Notes under the pieces: model-generated
Told to the model about the DNA's origin: nothing
The model's input: only the letters and a program-made list of their open reading frames with translations
The model's database searches: none
Translations under genes and position numbers: made by a program
Assembly: GCF_042684585.1 (NCBI RefSeq)
Contig: NZ_JBHULS010000003.1
Coordinates: 62,001-126,000 of the forward strand
Direction of reading: 5' to 3'
Length of the DNA stretch: 64,000 nt
Source: Algorimicrobium sediminis
GTDB lineage: Bacteria; Bacteroidota; Bacteroidia; Flavobacteriales; Flavobacteriaceae
Shown: piece after piece, positions 8,103-18,538 of the stretch
How positions within the stretch are numbered: the first letter of the stretch is position 1
How the letters are laid out: the number at the start of each line of letters is the position of its first letter

Positions 8103-11100
8103 ATGAAGTATTTTAACATACTAACCTTTATTGTTTTATTTGTTTTTTCAGCTCATGCACAAAACACTTATAACAGCTACAGCCAACTTTGGTCTCAAAT
8201 AGAAGAAGCCGATAATAATGGACTTGTAAAAACAGCTTTAGAGCTTGTAACAGTACTTGAACAAAAAGCTATTACAGAACAAAACAATCCGCAGGCAATA
8301 AAAGCTTTATTATACAAAAGCAAATACATTTTAATTTTAGAAGAGCATGCGCAACTGCACATTATTACAGACTTTAAAAATAGAATTTCTGAAACAACAA
8401 GCCCAACTAAAAACCTTTTACAAAATATGCTAGCCAGTTTATATTGGCAGTATTTTCAGCAAAATCGATGGCTTTATTACGAACGGACACACCTATTACA
8501 AAAAGGCAACGAAACCGACTTCAGAACTTGGGATTCGCAAACGATGCTTAATGAAATACAATTGCAGTACCAACTGTCCTTAACAAATAAGCAGGTATTA
8601 CAAAACACCCCCATTTCAAATTTTGAAGCGATTTTATATGCACAACCAAATGCTACCCAATTTAGGCCAACGCTATACGATTTGCTGGCAAACACGGCTT
8701 TAAAATTTTACGAAACAGCCGAAAATAGCATGCACCAACCTTCGTACAAATTTGAAATAAATACACCCCAATTACTACAACCTGCTGCCATATTTATGAC
8801 CAACCCGCTAACTACAACAGATAGTTTATCCTTGCAGTTTAAAGCATTAAAAATATATCAAGAACGCTTGCTGTTCCACGCTAAAAACAACCACACATTA
8901 GCTTTTGCCGATGCTGATATTGCCCGCTTAAAGTATGTAAAAAACCACGCAACATTTCCAGATGCAGACACCTATTTTTTAGAAACTTTACAGAACGCGC
9001 GTTTGGCTATAACTACCGAAGCGGCTGGACTGTATGCTTTTGAAATAGCCAAATTATGGCACGAACAAGGTTGGGAATACCAACCAGACACGAACAACAA
9101 CGTACAATGGCAATTAAAAAAAGCTTATGAGCTATGCCAAGACGTTAAAAGAGATTTCCCGGATAGTTTTGCGGCCAAAAAATGTGAAGCTTTGCAACAG
9201 CAAATTAAACAACCAAGTCTTTCTGTAAAAGCAGCAGCTAATATACCTACTCATAAAACCACAAAAATATTAGTAACCCATAAAGAAATAACGCAGGTAC
9301 ATTTCAAAATTTTCAGGCTTACGGAAACCAATTACCACCTATTTAAAAGTTTAAGCGATACAGATAAACAAGCAGCATTTATAAATGGTTTACCGCTTTC
9401 CAAAAGCTGGCAAACCACTTTGCTAAATGAGGGCGACTACCAATTGCACAGTTCGGAAATTAGCGTGCCACCGCTACAAAATGGTCGCTACGTATTGGTT
9501 GCTACCGCTAAAAAACCTCAAGACATAATAACCCACAAACTCATTCAGGTAAGTAATATAGCGGTGGTAAATAAAACGGAACCCAACCAGCAGATTTTCC
9601 AGTTTATAGATAGAACAAATGGGCAACCAATTGCCAATTTACAGGTTACCTTAACGTACTCAACAGATTTTTCTGGTAAAACCAAAAAAAAATCATTTAT
9701 TACCAATTCCAAAGGCCATATTTTCATTCCAAAAACCAAAACCAATTGGCGAAATATTGAAATTACCGCAAGTTCAAAAACTGAAAAAGCCTCTTTTGGT
9801 ACCTTTTATATAAGTTCAGAACATCAGACGCCACAAAACATAGCCAGTTCGGAGAGTTTCTTATTTACAGACCGCAGTATTTACAGACTTGGACAAACCG
9901 TTTATTTTAAAGGTATTGTAATACAAACATCCAACGGTGCCTCGGCTGTAATACCGCATAAAGAAACGCAGGCTGTCTTATACAACACCCATTCAGAAGA
10001 AATTAGTCGGTTAACCTTAAAAACCAACCAGTTTGGGTCGGTAACTGGTCAATTTACACTTCCTAATTCAGGCCTTGCAGGAACTTTCAGAATAACACTA
10101 GAGATGAATAATTCCAATTTAAAGCAAGGCCATACATATTTTTCGGTAGAAGACTACAAACGCCCTAAATTTAAAACCATATTTAATCCTGTGTCAGAAA
10201 CGTATCAAGTTAACGACTCGGTTACTGTAACAGGAACGGCATTAGCCTTTGGTGGCAGCCCTATTACAAATGCCCGAGTAGAATATAGGGTGTACCGCAA
10301 AGTACAATTTCCTAACTGGCAAAACTGGTACCGTCCAGCTTATTCCTATAAACAACAAGAAATTACCAACGGTAAAATTAGTACCAATGAAAGCGGTAAT
10401 TTCGACATTACTTTTAAAGCCATTCCAGATAGTAGCATCGATAAAAAAACACGGCCTGTTTTTAACTACGAAATTATAGCAAATGTAACAGATATTAATG
10501 GCGAAACTCAAAGCAGTACGGCCACTGTAAATGTTGGCTATCACGCCATGATGGCTACCATTTCAGTTGCCAACAAATTAAACAAAACAAGTAAAAATGA
10601 GCCTATAAGTATTGATACTAGAAATTTAAATGGTGTTTTTGTGCCTGCTACCGGTAAAATTAAAATTTACAAATTACAAGCGCCTAAACAGGTATTACGA
10701 AACAGACCTTGGCCAGCCCCCGACTATAAAACACTCCCGGAAACAGAGTTTAAAAACCTATTTCCGTACGAAGCATACTCAAACGAGGCCGATTTAAATT
10801 TATGGCCTAAGGGTGCTTTGGTTTTTGAAACCAATTTTAATACCAAAATATCAAAAACCATCGCGCTAGAAGAATTGAAAACATGGCGTACGGGCGCCTA
10901 TAAAATTGTTTTGGAAAGCACAGATGCGTTTGGCCAAACCGTTACCACCACGGCCAAAACAACAGTATTCAGTCCTACCGCAAGAAAAGTTGCAGACAAC
11001 CAATTGTTTACAATTACAACCAACAAGAATGCCTACCAACCCGATGACACTGTTTTACTTACCATAGGCTCGGCTGCAAAAAAGTTGAACGTTACTATAG

Positions 11101-14100
11101 ATATTGAAAAGAATGGTGTGCTAATACAGACCTATATAATCAAACTAAAAAACAACAAAAAAACGATAAAAATACCCGTTACAAAGGCTGATTACGGTGG
11201 TTTCGCAGTAAAATACAGTTATGCCTTTGCTAATAGTTTTGAGTCTGGGACCGAACTAATTTCAGTACCATACCCAAAAACCGCGCTACAAATTGAAACC
11301 AGCACATTCCGCGATAAATTACAACCAGGCACCAATGAAACATGGGCCTTTAAAATTAAGGGGCCGCAAGGCGAAAAAGTAGCTGCTGAAATATTAGCCA
11401 GTATGTACGATGCGTCTTTAGATGAATTTAAGCCTCATAAATGGACTTTTAATCCCTTAGAAACACCACTCTATTATTCAAAAACATCCATAAGTGCCTA
11501 TTATAGTTTCAATATTACAAGTTCACAAGGTGTTACCAAAAATCATTTTGATTTTAAAATTCCACAGCAACCCCATGTTTTCATAAATTGGTTTGGACTG
11601 AATTTAATGACCGGATATGGTTTTACACAAAATAATCTGGAACTAGCACCACCAGAAGAAATTTTGGACAGCGAGCCACTCATGTCATCACGAAGTACTT
11701 TAGCAGTGGAAGACAATTCAGAAAAGCAACTGAACACAAACAGTACCACCGAAACAACGGTTGAAAACAGCGCTGCTTTACCTGATGTTGTGGTACGTAA
11801 ACATCTGCAAGAAAACGCTTTCTTCTTCCCTCAATTACAAACAGATAGCACGGGTAGCATCAGTTTTAATTTTACAAGCCCAGAGGCACTTACAAGCTGG
11901 AAATTGCAATTGCTAGCTCATACTAAATCTTTAGAAAGCAACGTAAAAACATTAGAAGCGGTTACCCAAAAAGAATTGATGGTAATACCAAATGTTCCGC
12001 GTTTTTTACGTCAGGGCGACACTATTCGCCTACAAACAAAAATTGCCAATTTAACGAAAACCAAATTATCAGGCCAGGCGCAACTACTTCTAACCGATGC
12101 CATAACCGGAAAAGATATTACGGCAAAACTTCTGTTAGCAGCCCAGGGCCAAACAGCTGGCTCTGAAACATTTTTTGAAGTTGAAGCAAACAATAATACC
12201 CAAGTAAGCTGGTTGTTACATATTCCCAAAACGGCAGGGGCTATTCAGTATAAAATAGTAGCCAAATCGGGTACGTATAGCGATGGCGAACAAGCTATAT
12301 TACCTGTTTTATCCAATCGCCTGCTAGTTACCGAAACCTTACCAATTTGGGCCAACACCAACCAAACGCAAACGTTCGTTTTAAATAAATTAAGACATCA
12401 TAAATCATCTAGTTTAAAACATCATAAATTAACACTAGAACTAACCACCAACCCAGCCTGGTATGCGGTTCAAGCACTGCCTTATTTAATAGAATATCCA
12501 TACGAAAGTAATGAGCAAACTTTTAGTCGTTACTACGCAAATGCTTTAGCTAGAAACTTAATAAATAGTAACCCTCGTATAAGGGAGGTATTTAACCAAT
12601 GGCAACATTCCAACGCGTTAGTATCGGATTTAGAAAAAAACACCGCGTTAAAAAATATCCTCTTACAAGAAACACCTTGGTTGCGAGATGCACAAACTGA
12701 AACAGAACAGAAAAAACGCATGGCTTTGTTATTTGATGTGAATAAAACAACCAGCGATTTAAACAATACCTTATCCAAACTAAAACAAAACCAAATGCCG
12801 TCTGGTGCTTGGCCTTGGTTTTCGGGAGGTCGCGACAATAGGTTTATGACCCAAAACATAATAGCCGGTTTTGGCCAATTGTACAATTTAAAAGTTATAG
12901 ATAGTACCAATGAAGCCTTTCAAGTCATTAAACAAGCCTTAACCTATTTAGATGCTGAATTTATTGAATACTACAAGGCTCTGGCAAAAACCAATAAAAA
13001 CCCCAATGTTGATACCAATCATTTAAGTTACATACAACTCCATTATTTATACACGAGAAGCTTTTTTCCTGAAATTATAAAAGGTAAGGAACTGATGCAA
13101 ATAACAGATTATTATTTAAATCAGATAGAAAAATATTGGCTATCTCAATCGCTATACGCCAAGGGCTTAATGGCTTTAATTTCAGAACGAATGAAAAAAC
13201 CTGAAACAGCTAAAAAAATACTACTGTCGTTAAAAGAAACCAGTATCACCCATCCAGAAATGGGAATGTACTGGAAAGAAAATACAGCTTCGTGGCTCTG
13301 GCACCAGGCGCCTATTGAAACACAAGCCTTGTTAATTGAAGTATTTACCACCCTAGGCGAAAAAATTCAGACACAAACTCAAAATAATAGCGACATTAAC
13401 AAACTAAAAGTATGGTTGTTAAAACAAAAACAAACAACCCATTGGTCCAGCACCAAAGCTACAGTTAATGCCGTTTATGCCCTGTTGCTTCAAGGTAATA
13501 ACTGGGTTTTGAATAACAACCAAGCTACCGTTTTAATAGGCCCTAAAAATACTACCGCAAAGACGTTAGAAATACCAAAAACAGAAGCGGGAACGGGTTA
13601 CTATAAAACAACATGGGATGCCTTGGAAATAGAACCAGAAATGGCAACCGTTACAATTACCAAAAGCGGTACGGGAATGGCTTGGGGAGCCTTGTACTGG
13701 CAATATTTTGAAGATTTAGATAAGATTACTACAGCTAAAACACCCTTACAAATATCTAAAAAACTATATAAAAAAATCTATTCAGATACTGGCGAGGCGT
13801 TAACAGAGCTAACAGCAAAAACACCCTTAAAGGTAGGCGATTTAGTTCGGGTACGCATCACTATTCAAAGCGACAGAAATATGGAGTTTATTCATATGAA
13901 AGATATGCGGGCTGCAGGATTAGAGCCTGTAAACGTATTGTCCTCGTATAAATGGAAACATGGTTTGGGCTATTATGAAAGCACAAAAGACGCTAGCACA
14001 AATTTCTTTTTCGATTATCTCCCAAAAGGAATTTATATATTCGAATACGATTTACGCGTAAATAACGCGGGGCACATGAGCAATGGCATTACCACTATAC

Positions 14101-14162
14101 AGAGTATGTATGCACCAGAATTTACAAGCCATAGTAAAGGAAATCGAATTTTAGCTCATTAA
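8103..14162 (+). CDS. Alpha-2-macroglobulin family protein
   Basis: A 2019-residue secreted protein with a signal peptide (cleavage after AHA near 19). It has the architecture of bacterial alpha-2-macroglobulins: an N-terminal helical stretch, then macroglobulin beta-domains (for example RSIYRLGQTVYFKGIV near 595), the A2M-type block SWKLQLLAHTKSL near 1280, and a C-terminal alpha/alpha toroid (1450-1790). These proteins trap or block proteases. At the thioester position, where the family has C-x-E-Q after YPY, the sequence is YESNEQ (Tyr1467-Gln1472), so Cys is Ser1469 and no thioester can form. No pbpC gene, the usual partner of enterobacterial forms, is nearby. Confidence 0.9.
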   Translation: MKYFNILTFIVLFVFSAHAQNTYNSYSQLWSQIEEADNNGLVKTALELVTVLEQKAITEQNNPQAIKALLYKSKYILILEEHAQLHIITDFKNRISETTSPTKNLLQNMLASLYWQYFQQNRWLYYERTHLLQKGNETDFRTWDSQTMLNEIQLQYQLSLTNKQVLQNTPISNFEAILYAQPNATQFRPTLYDLLANTALKFYETAENSMHQPSYKFEINTPQLLQPAAIFMTNPLTTTDSLSLQFKALKIYQERLLFHAKNNHTLAFADADIARLKYVKNHATFPDADTYFLETLQNARLAITTEAAGLYAFEIAKLWHEQGWEYQPDTNNNVQWQLKKAYELCQDVKRDFPDSFAAKKCEALQQQIKQPSLSVKAAANIPTHKTTKILVTHKEITQVHFKIFRLTETNYHLFKSLSDTDKQAAFINGLPLSKSWQTTLLNEGDYQLHSSEISVPPLQNGRYVLVATAKKPQDIITHKLIQVSNIAVVNKTEPNQQIFQFIDRTNGQPIANLQVTLTYSTDFSGKTKKKSFITNSKGHIFIPKTKTNWRNIEITASSKTEKASFGTFYISSEHQTPQNIASSESFLFTDRSIYRLGQTVYFKGIVIQTSNGASAVIPHKETQAVLYNTHSEEISRLTLKTNQFGSVTGQFTLPNSGLAGTFRITLEMNNSNLKQGHTYFSVEDYKRPKFKTIFNPVSETYQVNDSVTVTGTALAFGGSPITNARVEYRVYRKVQFPNWQNWYRPAYSYKQQEITNGKISTNESGNFDITFKAIPDSSIDKKTRPVFNYEIIANVTDINGETQSSTATVNVGYHAMMATISVANKLNKTSKNEPISIDTRNLNGVFVPATGKIKIYKLQAPKQVLRNRPWPAPDYKTLPETEFKNLFPYEAYSNEADLNLWPKGALVFETNFNTKISKTIALEELKTWRTGAYKIVLESTDAFGQTVTTTAKTTVFSPTARKVADNQLFTITTNKNAYQPDDTVLLTIGSAAKKLNVTIDIEKNGVLIQTYIIKLKNNKKTIKIPVTKADYGGFAVKYSYAFANSFESGTELISVPYPKTALQIETSTFRDKLQPGTNETWAFKIKGPQGEKVAAEILASMYDASLDEFKPHKWTFNPLETPLYYSKTSISAYYSFNITSSQGVTKNHFDFKIPQQPHVFINWFGLNLMTGYGFTQNNLELAPPEEILDSEPLMSSRSTLAVEDNSEKQLNTNSTTETTVENSAALPDVVVRKHLQENAFFFPQLQTDSTGSISFNFTSPEALTSWKLQLLAHTKSLESNVKTLEAVTQKELMVIPNVPRFLRQGDTIRLQTKIANLTKTKLSGQAQLLLTDAITGKDITAKLLLAAQGQTAGSETFFEVEANNNTQVSWLLHIPKTAGAIQYKIVAKSGTYSDGEQAILPVLSNRLLVTETLPIWANTNQTQTFVLNKLRHHKSSSLKHHKLTLELTTNPAWYAVQALPYLIEYPYESNEQTFSRYYANALARNLINSNPRIREVFNQWQHSNALVSDLEKNTALKNILLQETPWLRDAQTETEQKKRMALLFDVNKTTSDLNNTLSKLKQNQMPSGAWPWFSGGRDNRFMTQNIIAGFGQLYNLKVIDSTNEAFQVIKQALTYLDAEFIEYYKALAKTNKNPNVDTNHLSYIQLHYLYTRSFFPEIIKGKELMQITDYYLNQIEKYWLSQSLYAKGLMALISERMKKPETAKKILLSLKETSITHPEMGMYWKENTASWLWHQAPIETQALLIEVFTTLGEKIQTQTQNNSDINKLKVWLLKQKQTTHWSSTKATVNAVYALLLQGNNWVLNNNQATVLIGPKNTTAKTLEIPKTEAGTGYYKTTWDALEIEPEMATVTITKSGTGMAWGALYWQYFEDLDKITTAKTPLQISKKLYKKIYSDTGEALTELTAKTPLKVGDLVRVRITIQSDRNMEFIHMKDMRAAGLEPVNVLSSYKWKHGLGYYESTKDASTNFFFDYLPKGIYIFEYDLRVNNAGHMSNGITTIQSMYAPEFTSHSKGNRILAH

Positions 14163-14245
14163 GCCGTGTCTTTAATTGTTCTTTGTCCTGTAAATTATTG
14201 GCCTAATCTGTATCTTTACACTATAGTCCATTTTAAATTACTTGT

Positions 14246-14713
14246 ATGAAAGTTATTCTATACCTAATAGTATTAGTTATTGGCAACCATGTAGCCGCGC
14301 AAAATCCAATGTATGGCTTGGTACCTGAAAAAGACACAGATAGTATGCTATTTTTAACCTATTATGTAAAGCATGTTCCAGAAACGGGTTTAAGCATAAA
14401 GCACCTTAAAACAATTTATGCCAAAGGACGCATAAAGGATTTTAACCAGAACTTATCCTTACACAAAAACGGAAATTTAATTTGCACATTACGTAACGAG
14501 CAGCAGCAAATTATAACCACATTATACATAAAAAACCCCTTAATTAAATCGGTTGAATTTGTTAACAATACTGGCCAATTGCAAAAACGACTTATTGAAC
14601 AAACCAACACAGATTTTACATTTAGAATACCCGTTACTAAAGAGGTGAAATTTGTAACAATGGGACACATTACCAACCAAACCATTCAAACACTATCAAC
14701 TATTAAACTTTAG
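14246..14713 (+). CDS. Small exported protein of unknown function
   Basis: 155 residues with a signal peptide (MKVILYLIVLVIGNHVAA, cleavage near 18). The mature part has alternating hydrophobic/polar strands and short repeats of the type KHLKTIYAKGRIKDFNQN and KNGNLICTLRNEQQQIITTLY, compatible with a small beta-domain. I do not recognise a family. It lies 83 bases after the alpha-2-macroglobulin-like gene and 5 bases before the M64 peptidase gene, so it is likely transcribed with the latter. TATCTTTA at 14211-14218 may serve as a -7 box. Confidence 0.65.
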   Translation: MKVILYLIVLVIGNHVAAQNPMYGLVPEKDTDSMLFLTYYVKHVPETGLSIKHLKTIYAKGRIKDFNQNLSLHKNGNLICTLRNEQQQIITTLYIKNPLIKSVEFVNNTGQLQKRLIEQTNTDFTFRIPVTKEVKFVTMGHITNQTIQTLSTIKL

Positions 14714-14718
14714 CTATC

Positions 14719-16110
14719 ATGATTGGAAAACAATTAAGCTTATTTCTGTTTTTTGTTGGAAACATCCTTTTTTCCCAAACCTTTACCGTGGAAACTATAA
14801 AAAACGCAGGCGCTAATGATAAACATATTAACTTGGTTATTCTGGGAGATGGCTACACCGCTTCCGAACAAACCAGTTTCCGGATGGACGCCCAAAATTT
14901 CTCGGACGCTATGTTTAGTCAGTCGCCATTTGCGGAATATACCAACTATTTTAATGTTCATATTATACAGGTTATTTCTAACGAAAGTGGAGCCTCCCAC
15001 CCGCAAACAACCACCGATGCAGGTTGTGCAGATGTACCCGTTCATGTGGTCGATAATTTTTTTGGAAGCGCTTATGATAGTTTTGGATCGCACAGACTTT
15101 TATACACCCCTAACAGTAGCTTAATTAGTCAAGTACTGGCTACCAATTTTCCTGAATACGACCAAGCACTTATTTTAGTTAATGCGCCCTATTATGGTGG
15201 TAGCGGCGGAACTTTTCCAAAAGCTTCCACAGGCGTTTCTGCTAATGAAATTGCCATTCATGAAATTGGTCATTCGCTGGTAAATTTAAAAGACGAATAT
15301 TACCCAGGCGACTATTTTGCAGAGGAAGGTATAAACATGACACAACAGGCCGATCCTACATTAGTAAAATGGACCAATTGGGTAAATACTAGCGGCGTTG
15401 GGGTGTATCCATACTGCACCAGCGGAAGCTGCGCTACATGGTACAGACCGCACCAGCGTTGTAAAATGCGCTATTTAGGCGACCCCTTCTGTGCCGTTTG
15501 CAAAGAAGGTATAATTGAAAAAATACACGACTTAATAGTGCCAATTTCTAATATAAGCCCTGAAAATTTGACTGTGGAAGTAGCTGCCTTTCCCATAGAT
15601 TTTAATCTGTCCTTAATAGAACCTATTCCAAATTCTTTAGAAACCACATGGACTCTAAACGGAAATGTATTTGCCAATAATACAGCCGCTGTTTCCTTAA
15701 CAGAAACCCATTTACCGCAAGATACCAATACCCTTACTGCCGTAGTTGTAGATACCAACAACATGCAACGTATTAACAATCATGAAACAATACATGCCAA
15801 TATGGTATCATGGACCATTAGCACCAGTACATTAGGAATAGCAGAAATTATAGGAGAAACGCATAGTATAGATATATCTGTGTACCCAAATCCTACTGCA
15901 GACAATATTTATATTTACTACAAAAGCAATAGGCTACCAGCTTTACGCGCAGAGCTAACGACTATGCAAGGCAAACAACTAAATACCACAACGTTACAAC
16001 CTGGTGCTACCAACAGTATAACTTTGCACAACCAAGCAGCGGGCTTTTATTTAGTACATATTTATAATAAAAATACCCTGATAACGACCCGAAAACTAAT
16101 AAAGCAATAA
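14719..16110 (+). CDS. M64 family metallopeptidase with T9SS sorting domain
   Basis: 463 residues: signal peptide (1-19), M64 (IgA peptidase-like) catalytic domain, Ig-like spacer, and a C-terminal type IX secretion sorting domain. The zinc site is HEIGH (His181-His185) followed by LKDEYY, the H-E-x-x-H-x(n)-DEY pattern of M64. Conserved VILGDGYTASEQ occurs near 40. The last 80 residues run VYPNPTADNIYI ... GFYLVHIYNKNTLITTRKLIKQ, typical of the T9SS type A tail. The enzyme should be secreted through the outer membrane and surface-bound or released. Substrate unknown; IgA cleavage is a family name, not a prediction. It starts 5 bases after the preceding gene. Confidence 0.9.
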   Translation: MIGKQLSLFLFFVGNILFSQTFTVETIKNAGANDKHINLVILGDGYTASEQTSFRMDAQNFSDAMFSQSPFAEYTNYFNVHIIQVISNESGASHPQTTTDAGCADVPVHVVDNFFGSAYDSFGSHRLLYTPNSSLISQVLATNFPEYDQALILVNAPYYGGSGGTFPKASTGVSANEIAIHEIGHSLVNLKDEYYPGDYFAEEGINMTQQADPTLVKWTNWVNTSGVGVYPYCTSGSCATWYRPHQRCKMRYLGDPFCAVCKEGIIEKIHDLIVPISNISPENLTVEVAAFPIDFNLSLIEPIPNSLETTWTLNGNVFANNTAAVSLTETHLPQDTNTLTAVVVDTNNMQRINNHETIHANMVSWTISTSTLGIAEIIGETHSIDISVYPNPTADNIYIYYKSNRLPALRAELTTMQGKQLNTTTLQPGATNSITLHNQAAGFYLVHIYNKNTLITTRKLIKQ

Positions 16111-16115
16111 AAAAC

Positions 16116-16625
16116 TTATTTAGTTGGCGGGTACTTTTCTAATAATTTAGAAATAACTTTTTGAAATTGGGCAGAACGGGCTTCGGGCGAATTTTCTGGG
16201 GCGGTTGGCTCACTACTTACCGCCTGCCAAAATAGTTGTTGTGTGGTACCATCTACAAAGTCTAAAATTAGTTTACGCGTAACAGAACTTTGGCCAATTG
16301 GAATACCAACCGATACACCGCCACCATGACTACCAACACCCATGCCTACAGAGCTAGATGGTTTTGGCTTGTAAGCGCTACTACTTTTAACATCTATGAT
16401 AAAATCGGGGGTTTCAGATAGTGTAAAACCTTTGTTTTGGAGTTGCGAATCTAAAATTTGGAAAAAGCGTTTCGCATCTAGTTCACTTAAACCCGTTTGC
16501 ATATTATCAAAATAATTATATGTTTTATACTGCGAAAAATCGGTGCCTTTTTCATAATCGTAGGTAACCATTATACCACATGAGGAAAGGAACAATACCA
16601 AAGTAAGGGCAAGAAATTGTTTCAT
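16116..16625 (-). CDS. DUF4136 lipoprotein
   Basis: 169 residues; lipoprotein signal with FLSSC (Cys16). The N-terminal mature segment TYDYEKGTDFSQYKTYNYF is the hallmark of the DUF4136 domain, and the central part ends with a Gly/Ser-rich stretch (GVGMGVGSHGGGVSVGIPIGQSS) before a beta-rich tail. DUF4136 proteins are outer- or inner-membrane-anchored with unknown function. It ends 6 bases from the M64 peptidase gene (convergent) and begins 29 bases from the next minus-strand gene, the potassium channel, so it may be co-transcribed with it. Confidence 0.85.
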   Translation of the reverse strand: MKQFLALTLVLFLSSCGIMVTYDYEKGTDFSQYKTYNYFDNMQTGLSELDAKRFFQILDSQLQNKGFTLSETPDFIIDVKSSSAYKPKPSSSVGMGVGSHGGGVSVGIPIGQSSVTRKLILDFVDGTTQQLFWQAVSSEPTAPENSPEARSAQFQKVISKLLEKYPPTK

Positions 16626-16654
16626 GGCAACTTTTTATTTTAAATATACAAAAA

Positions 16655-17362
16655 TTATTCAGAATCGGGCTCCACAGACTTGGTTAGTGCCGATGAAATA
16701 ATACCTGTAGGAATTGCCACAATACCCAAACCTATTAGTAAAATAAAAAATGTAAATACTTTTCCGCCTACCGTTATAGGGTACACATCGCCGTAACCTA
16801 CAGTGGTTAGTGTTACAATGGCCCACCATAAACTATCGAAAATAGATGCAAAATGTTCGGGCTGTGCGGCGTTTTCGAAGTAATAAATACCAACAGCCGA
16901 GAAATAAATTAGAATAAGCGTAATGAATAGAAATAATAAAATTTCTTCTTTAGCCGATTTAATAGCTGCAGTAAAATGATTCATTGCACGGTTATACCGA
17001 ACCAACTTAAAAATTCGGAATAATCTTAAAAAACGTAAAGCCCGTAAAGAGCGTAAATCCACACCAAAAGCAAGGTAAAAAGGCAGAATCGCTAACAAAT
17101 CTATTATACCAAAAAAGCTAAAAACAAATTTCAGCTTTTTATTGGCAACATAAATGCGTAACAGGTATTCCAAGGTAAAAACAAGAACAGTAAAGGTTTC
17201 AATACCTCGTAAAATTTTACGCGTTTCTGGTTCTAAATCAAGAATGGTTTCCAGAGTAAAGGTAACAATGGAAATTAATATTAGTATTTGAATACATACC
17301 GCAAATACCCGGCTTCCATTATTATCATTAATTTCAACAAGCGCCTTAATACGTTGTTTCAT
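16655..17362 (-). CDS. Voltage-gated potassium channel
   Basis: A 235-residue six-helix ion channel of the Kv type. S1 is near 20-40 and S2 near 58-72. The S4 sensor is LRSLRALRFLRLFRIFKLVR (103-122) with regularly spaced Arg. The pore helix and selectivity filter are TTVGYGD (186-192), followed by S6. The filter is that of K+ channels. The C-terminus is short with no RCK or cyclic-nucleotide domain. It lies in the inner membrane and should let K+ pass in response to voltage. It starts 6 bases after the end of obg on the same strand, so it is probably in the obg transcript. Confidence 0.9.
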   Translation of the reverse strand: MKQRIKALVEINDNNGSRVFAVCIQILILISIVTFTLETILDLEPETRKILRGIETFTVLVFTLEYLLRIYVANKKLKFVFSFFGIIDLLAILPFYLAFGVDLRSLRALRFLRLFRIFKLVRYNRAMNHFTAAIKSAKEEILLFLFITLILIYFSAVGIYYFENAAQPEHFASIFDSLWWAIVTLTTVGYGDVYPITVGGKVFTFFILLIGLGIVAIPTGIISSALTKSVEPDSE

Positions 17363-17368
17363 AATAAC

Positions 17369-18367
17369 TTACTGTTTTAACATGTGCCACAATTTATCTT
17401 TAAGCGGCAAAAGACCCTCCTGTGCTACAGAAGAAATAAACATATAGTCCACCGGTAGCTCGCCTTCTAGCTGTTCATTTAATTCGGCTTTTAGTTCCTC
17501 GTCCAACATATCGCTTTTAGAAATGGCAATAATACGTTCTTTGTCTAAAATTTCAGGATTATAGCGCTTCAATTCATCCAAAAGAATATCGTACTGTTTT
17601 CTAATATCATCGGCATCGGCGGGAATTAGAAACAACAACACCGAATTGCGTTCTATATGGCGCAAAAAATAATGACCCAAACCACGACCTTCCGCGGCAC
17701 CCTCAATAATTCCGGGAATATCGGCAAGCACAAAAGATTGATGGTCGCGATATTCTACAATTCCTAAATTGGGTTTTAATGTGGTAAACTCGTAGTCTGC
17801 AATTTTGGGTTTTGCTGCTGTAAGCACAGAAAGTAGGGTTGATTTTCCGGCATTTGGAAATCCTACCAAACCAACATCGGCTAAAATTTTTAATTCTAAA
17901 ATAATTTCGCGTTCCTCTCCAGGAATACCAGGTTGTGCATAGCGCGGGGTTTGGTTTGTGGCACTTTTAAAATGCCAGTTACCACGACCACCCATACCGC
18001 CTTTTGCTATTATTTTTTCTTCACCATGATGTGTTATTTCAAAAATAATGTCGTTCGTTTCTTTATCACGCACAACGGTACCCAAAGGCACATCCATGTA
18101 AACATCGGCACCGTCTGCTCCTGTGCTTCTGCTTTTACCTCCGTGTAAACCATGATCGGCTTTAAAATGTCGTTTAAATTTATAGGTGTATAAAGTCCAT
18201 AGGTTTTGGTTTCCACGAATAATAACATGACCACCGCGGCCACCATCCCCGCCGTCTGGTCCTCCTTTTTCTATATATTTTTCACGATGTAAATGTGCAG
18301 AACCCTTGCCACCATTTCCAGAGGACACATAGAGTTTTACGTAATCCACGAAATTTCCTTCAGTCAT
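17369..18367 (-). CDS. obg: Obg/CgtA GTPase
   Basis: A 332-residue GTPase needed for 50S ribosome assembly and stress response. The Gly-rich Obg fold comes first (FVDYVKLYVSSGNGGKGSAHLHREK, then GGPDGGDGGRGGHV, about 6-48). The G domain has G1 GFPNAGKST (169-177), G3 DIPGIIEGAAEGRG and G4 SKSD near the C-terminus. The variable C-terminal domain found in longer Obg proteins is missing, which is common in Bacteroidetes. It is upstream of the K+ channel gene and downstream of hpt-adk on the minus strand. Start and length fit the family. Confidence 0.95.
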   Translation of the reverse strand: MTEGNFVDYVKLYVSSGNGGKGSAHLHREKYIEKGGPDGGDGGRGGHVIIRGNQNLWTLYTYKFKRHFKADHGLHGGKSRSTGADGADVYMDVPLGTVVRDKETNDIIFEITHHGEEKIIAKGGMGGRGNWHFKSATNQTPRYAQPGIPGEEREIILELKILADVGLVGFPNAGKSTLLSVLTAAKPKIADYEFTTLKPNLGIVEYRDHQSFVLADIPGIIEGAAEGRGLGHYFLRHIERNSVLLFLIPADADDIRKQYDILLDELKRYNPEILDKERIIAISKSDMLDEELKAELNEQLEGELPVDYMFISSVAQEGLLPLKDKLWHMLKQ

Positions 18368-18400
18368 ATTTATCTTTTTAAGTTTATTTTTTTTAACAAC

Positions 18401-18436
18401 AAACCTGATAGCTTCGTTGGAATACCTATCAGGTTT
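18401..18436 (-). terminator. Inverted repeat after hpt-adk
   Basis: AAACCTGATAG at 18401-18411 pairs exactly with CTATCAGGTTT at 18426-18436, an 11-bp stem with a 14-base loop. It lies 102 bases past the stop of hpt-adk and 33 bases ahead of the obg start. On the minus strand the 3' side is A-rich and not a U-tract, so it is not a classic intrinsic terminator. It may instead act in RNA processing or as a weak stop. Confidence 0.4.
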
Positions 18437-18538
18437 AATAGTTGTGTAGGCTATTTATGGAAACTTTATTTTAGCCTTTATTGTTTGCCGTATCTTAAAT
18501 TTAAGTGCTATTAACCTTAAATAAAATTTTTAGGCACC

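Noticed and set aside
12533..12910. 125-residue minus-strand ORF inside the alpha-2-macroglobulin-like gene
   Set aside because: Antisense shadow of a clear coding frame, with no recognisable domain.
18401..18436. Riboswitch ahead of obg
   Set aside because: A single hairpin without a second conserved element; treated as a possible terminator only.
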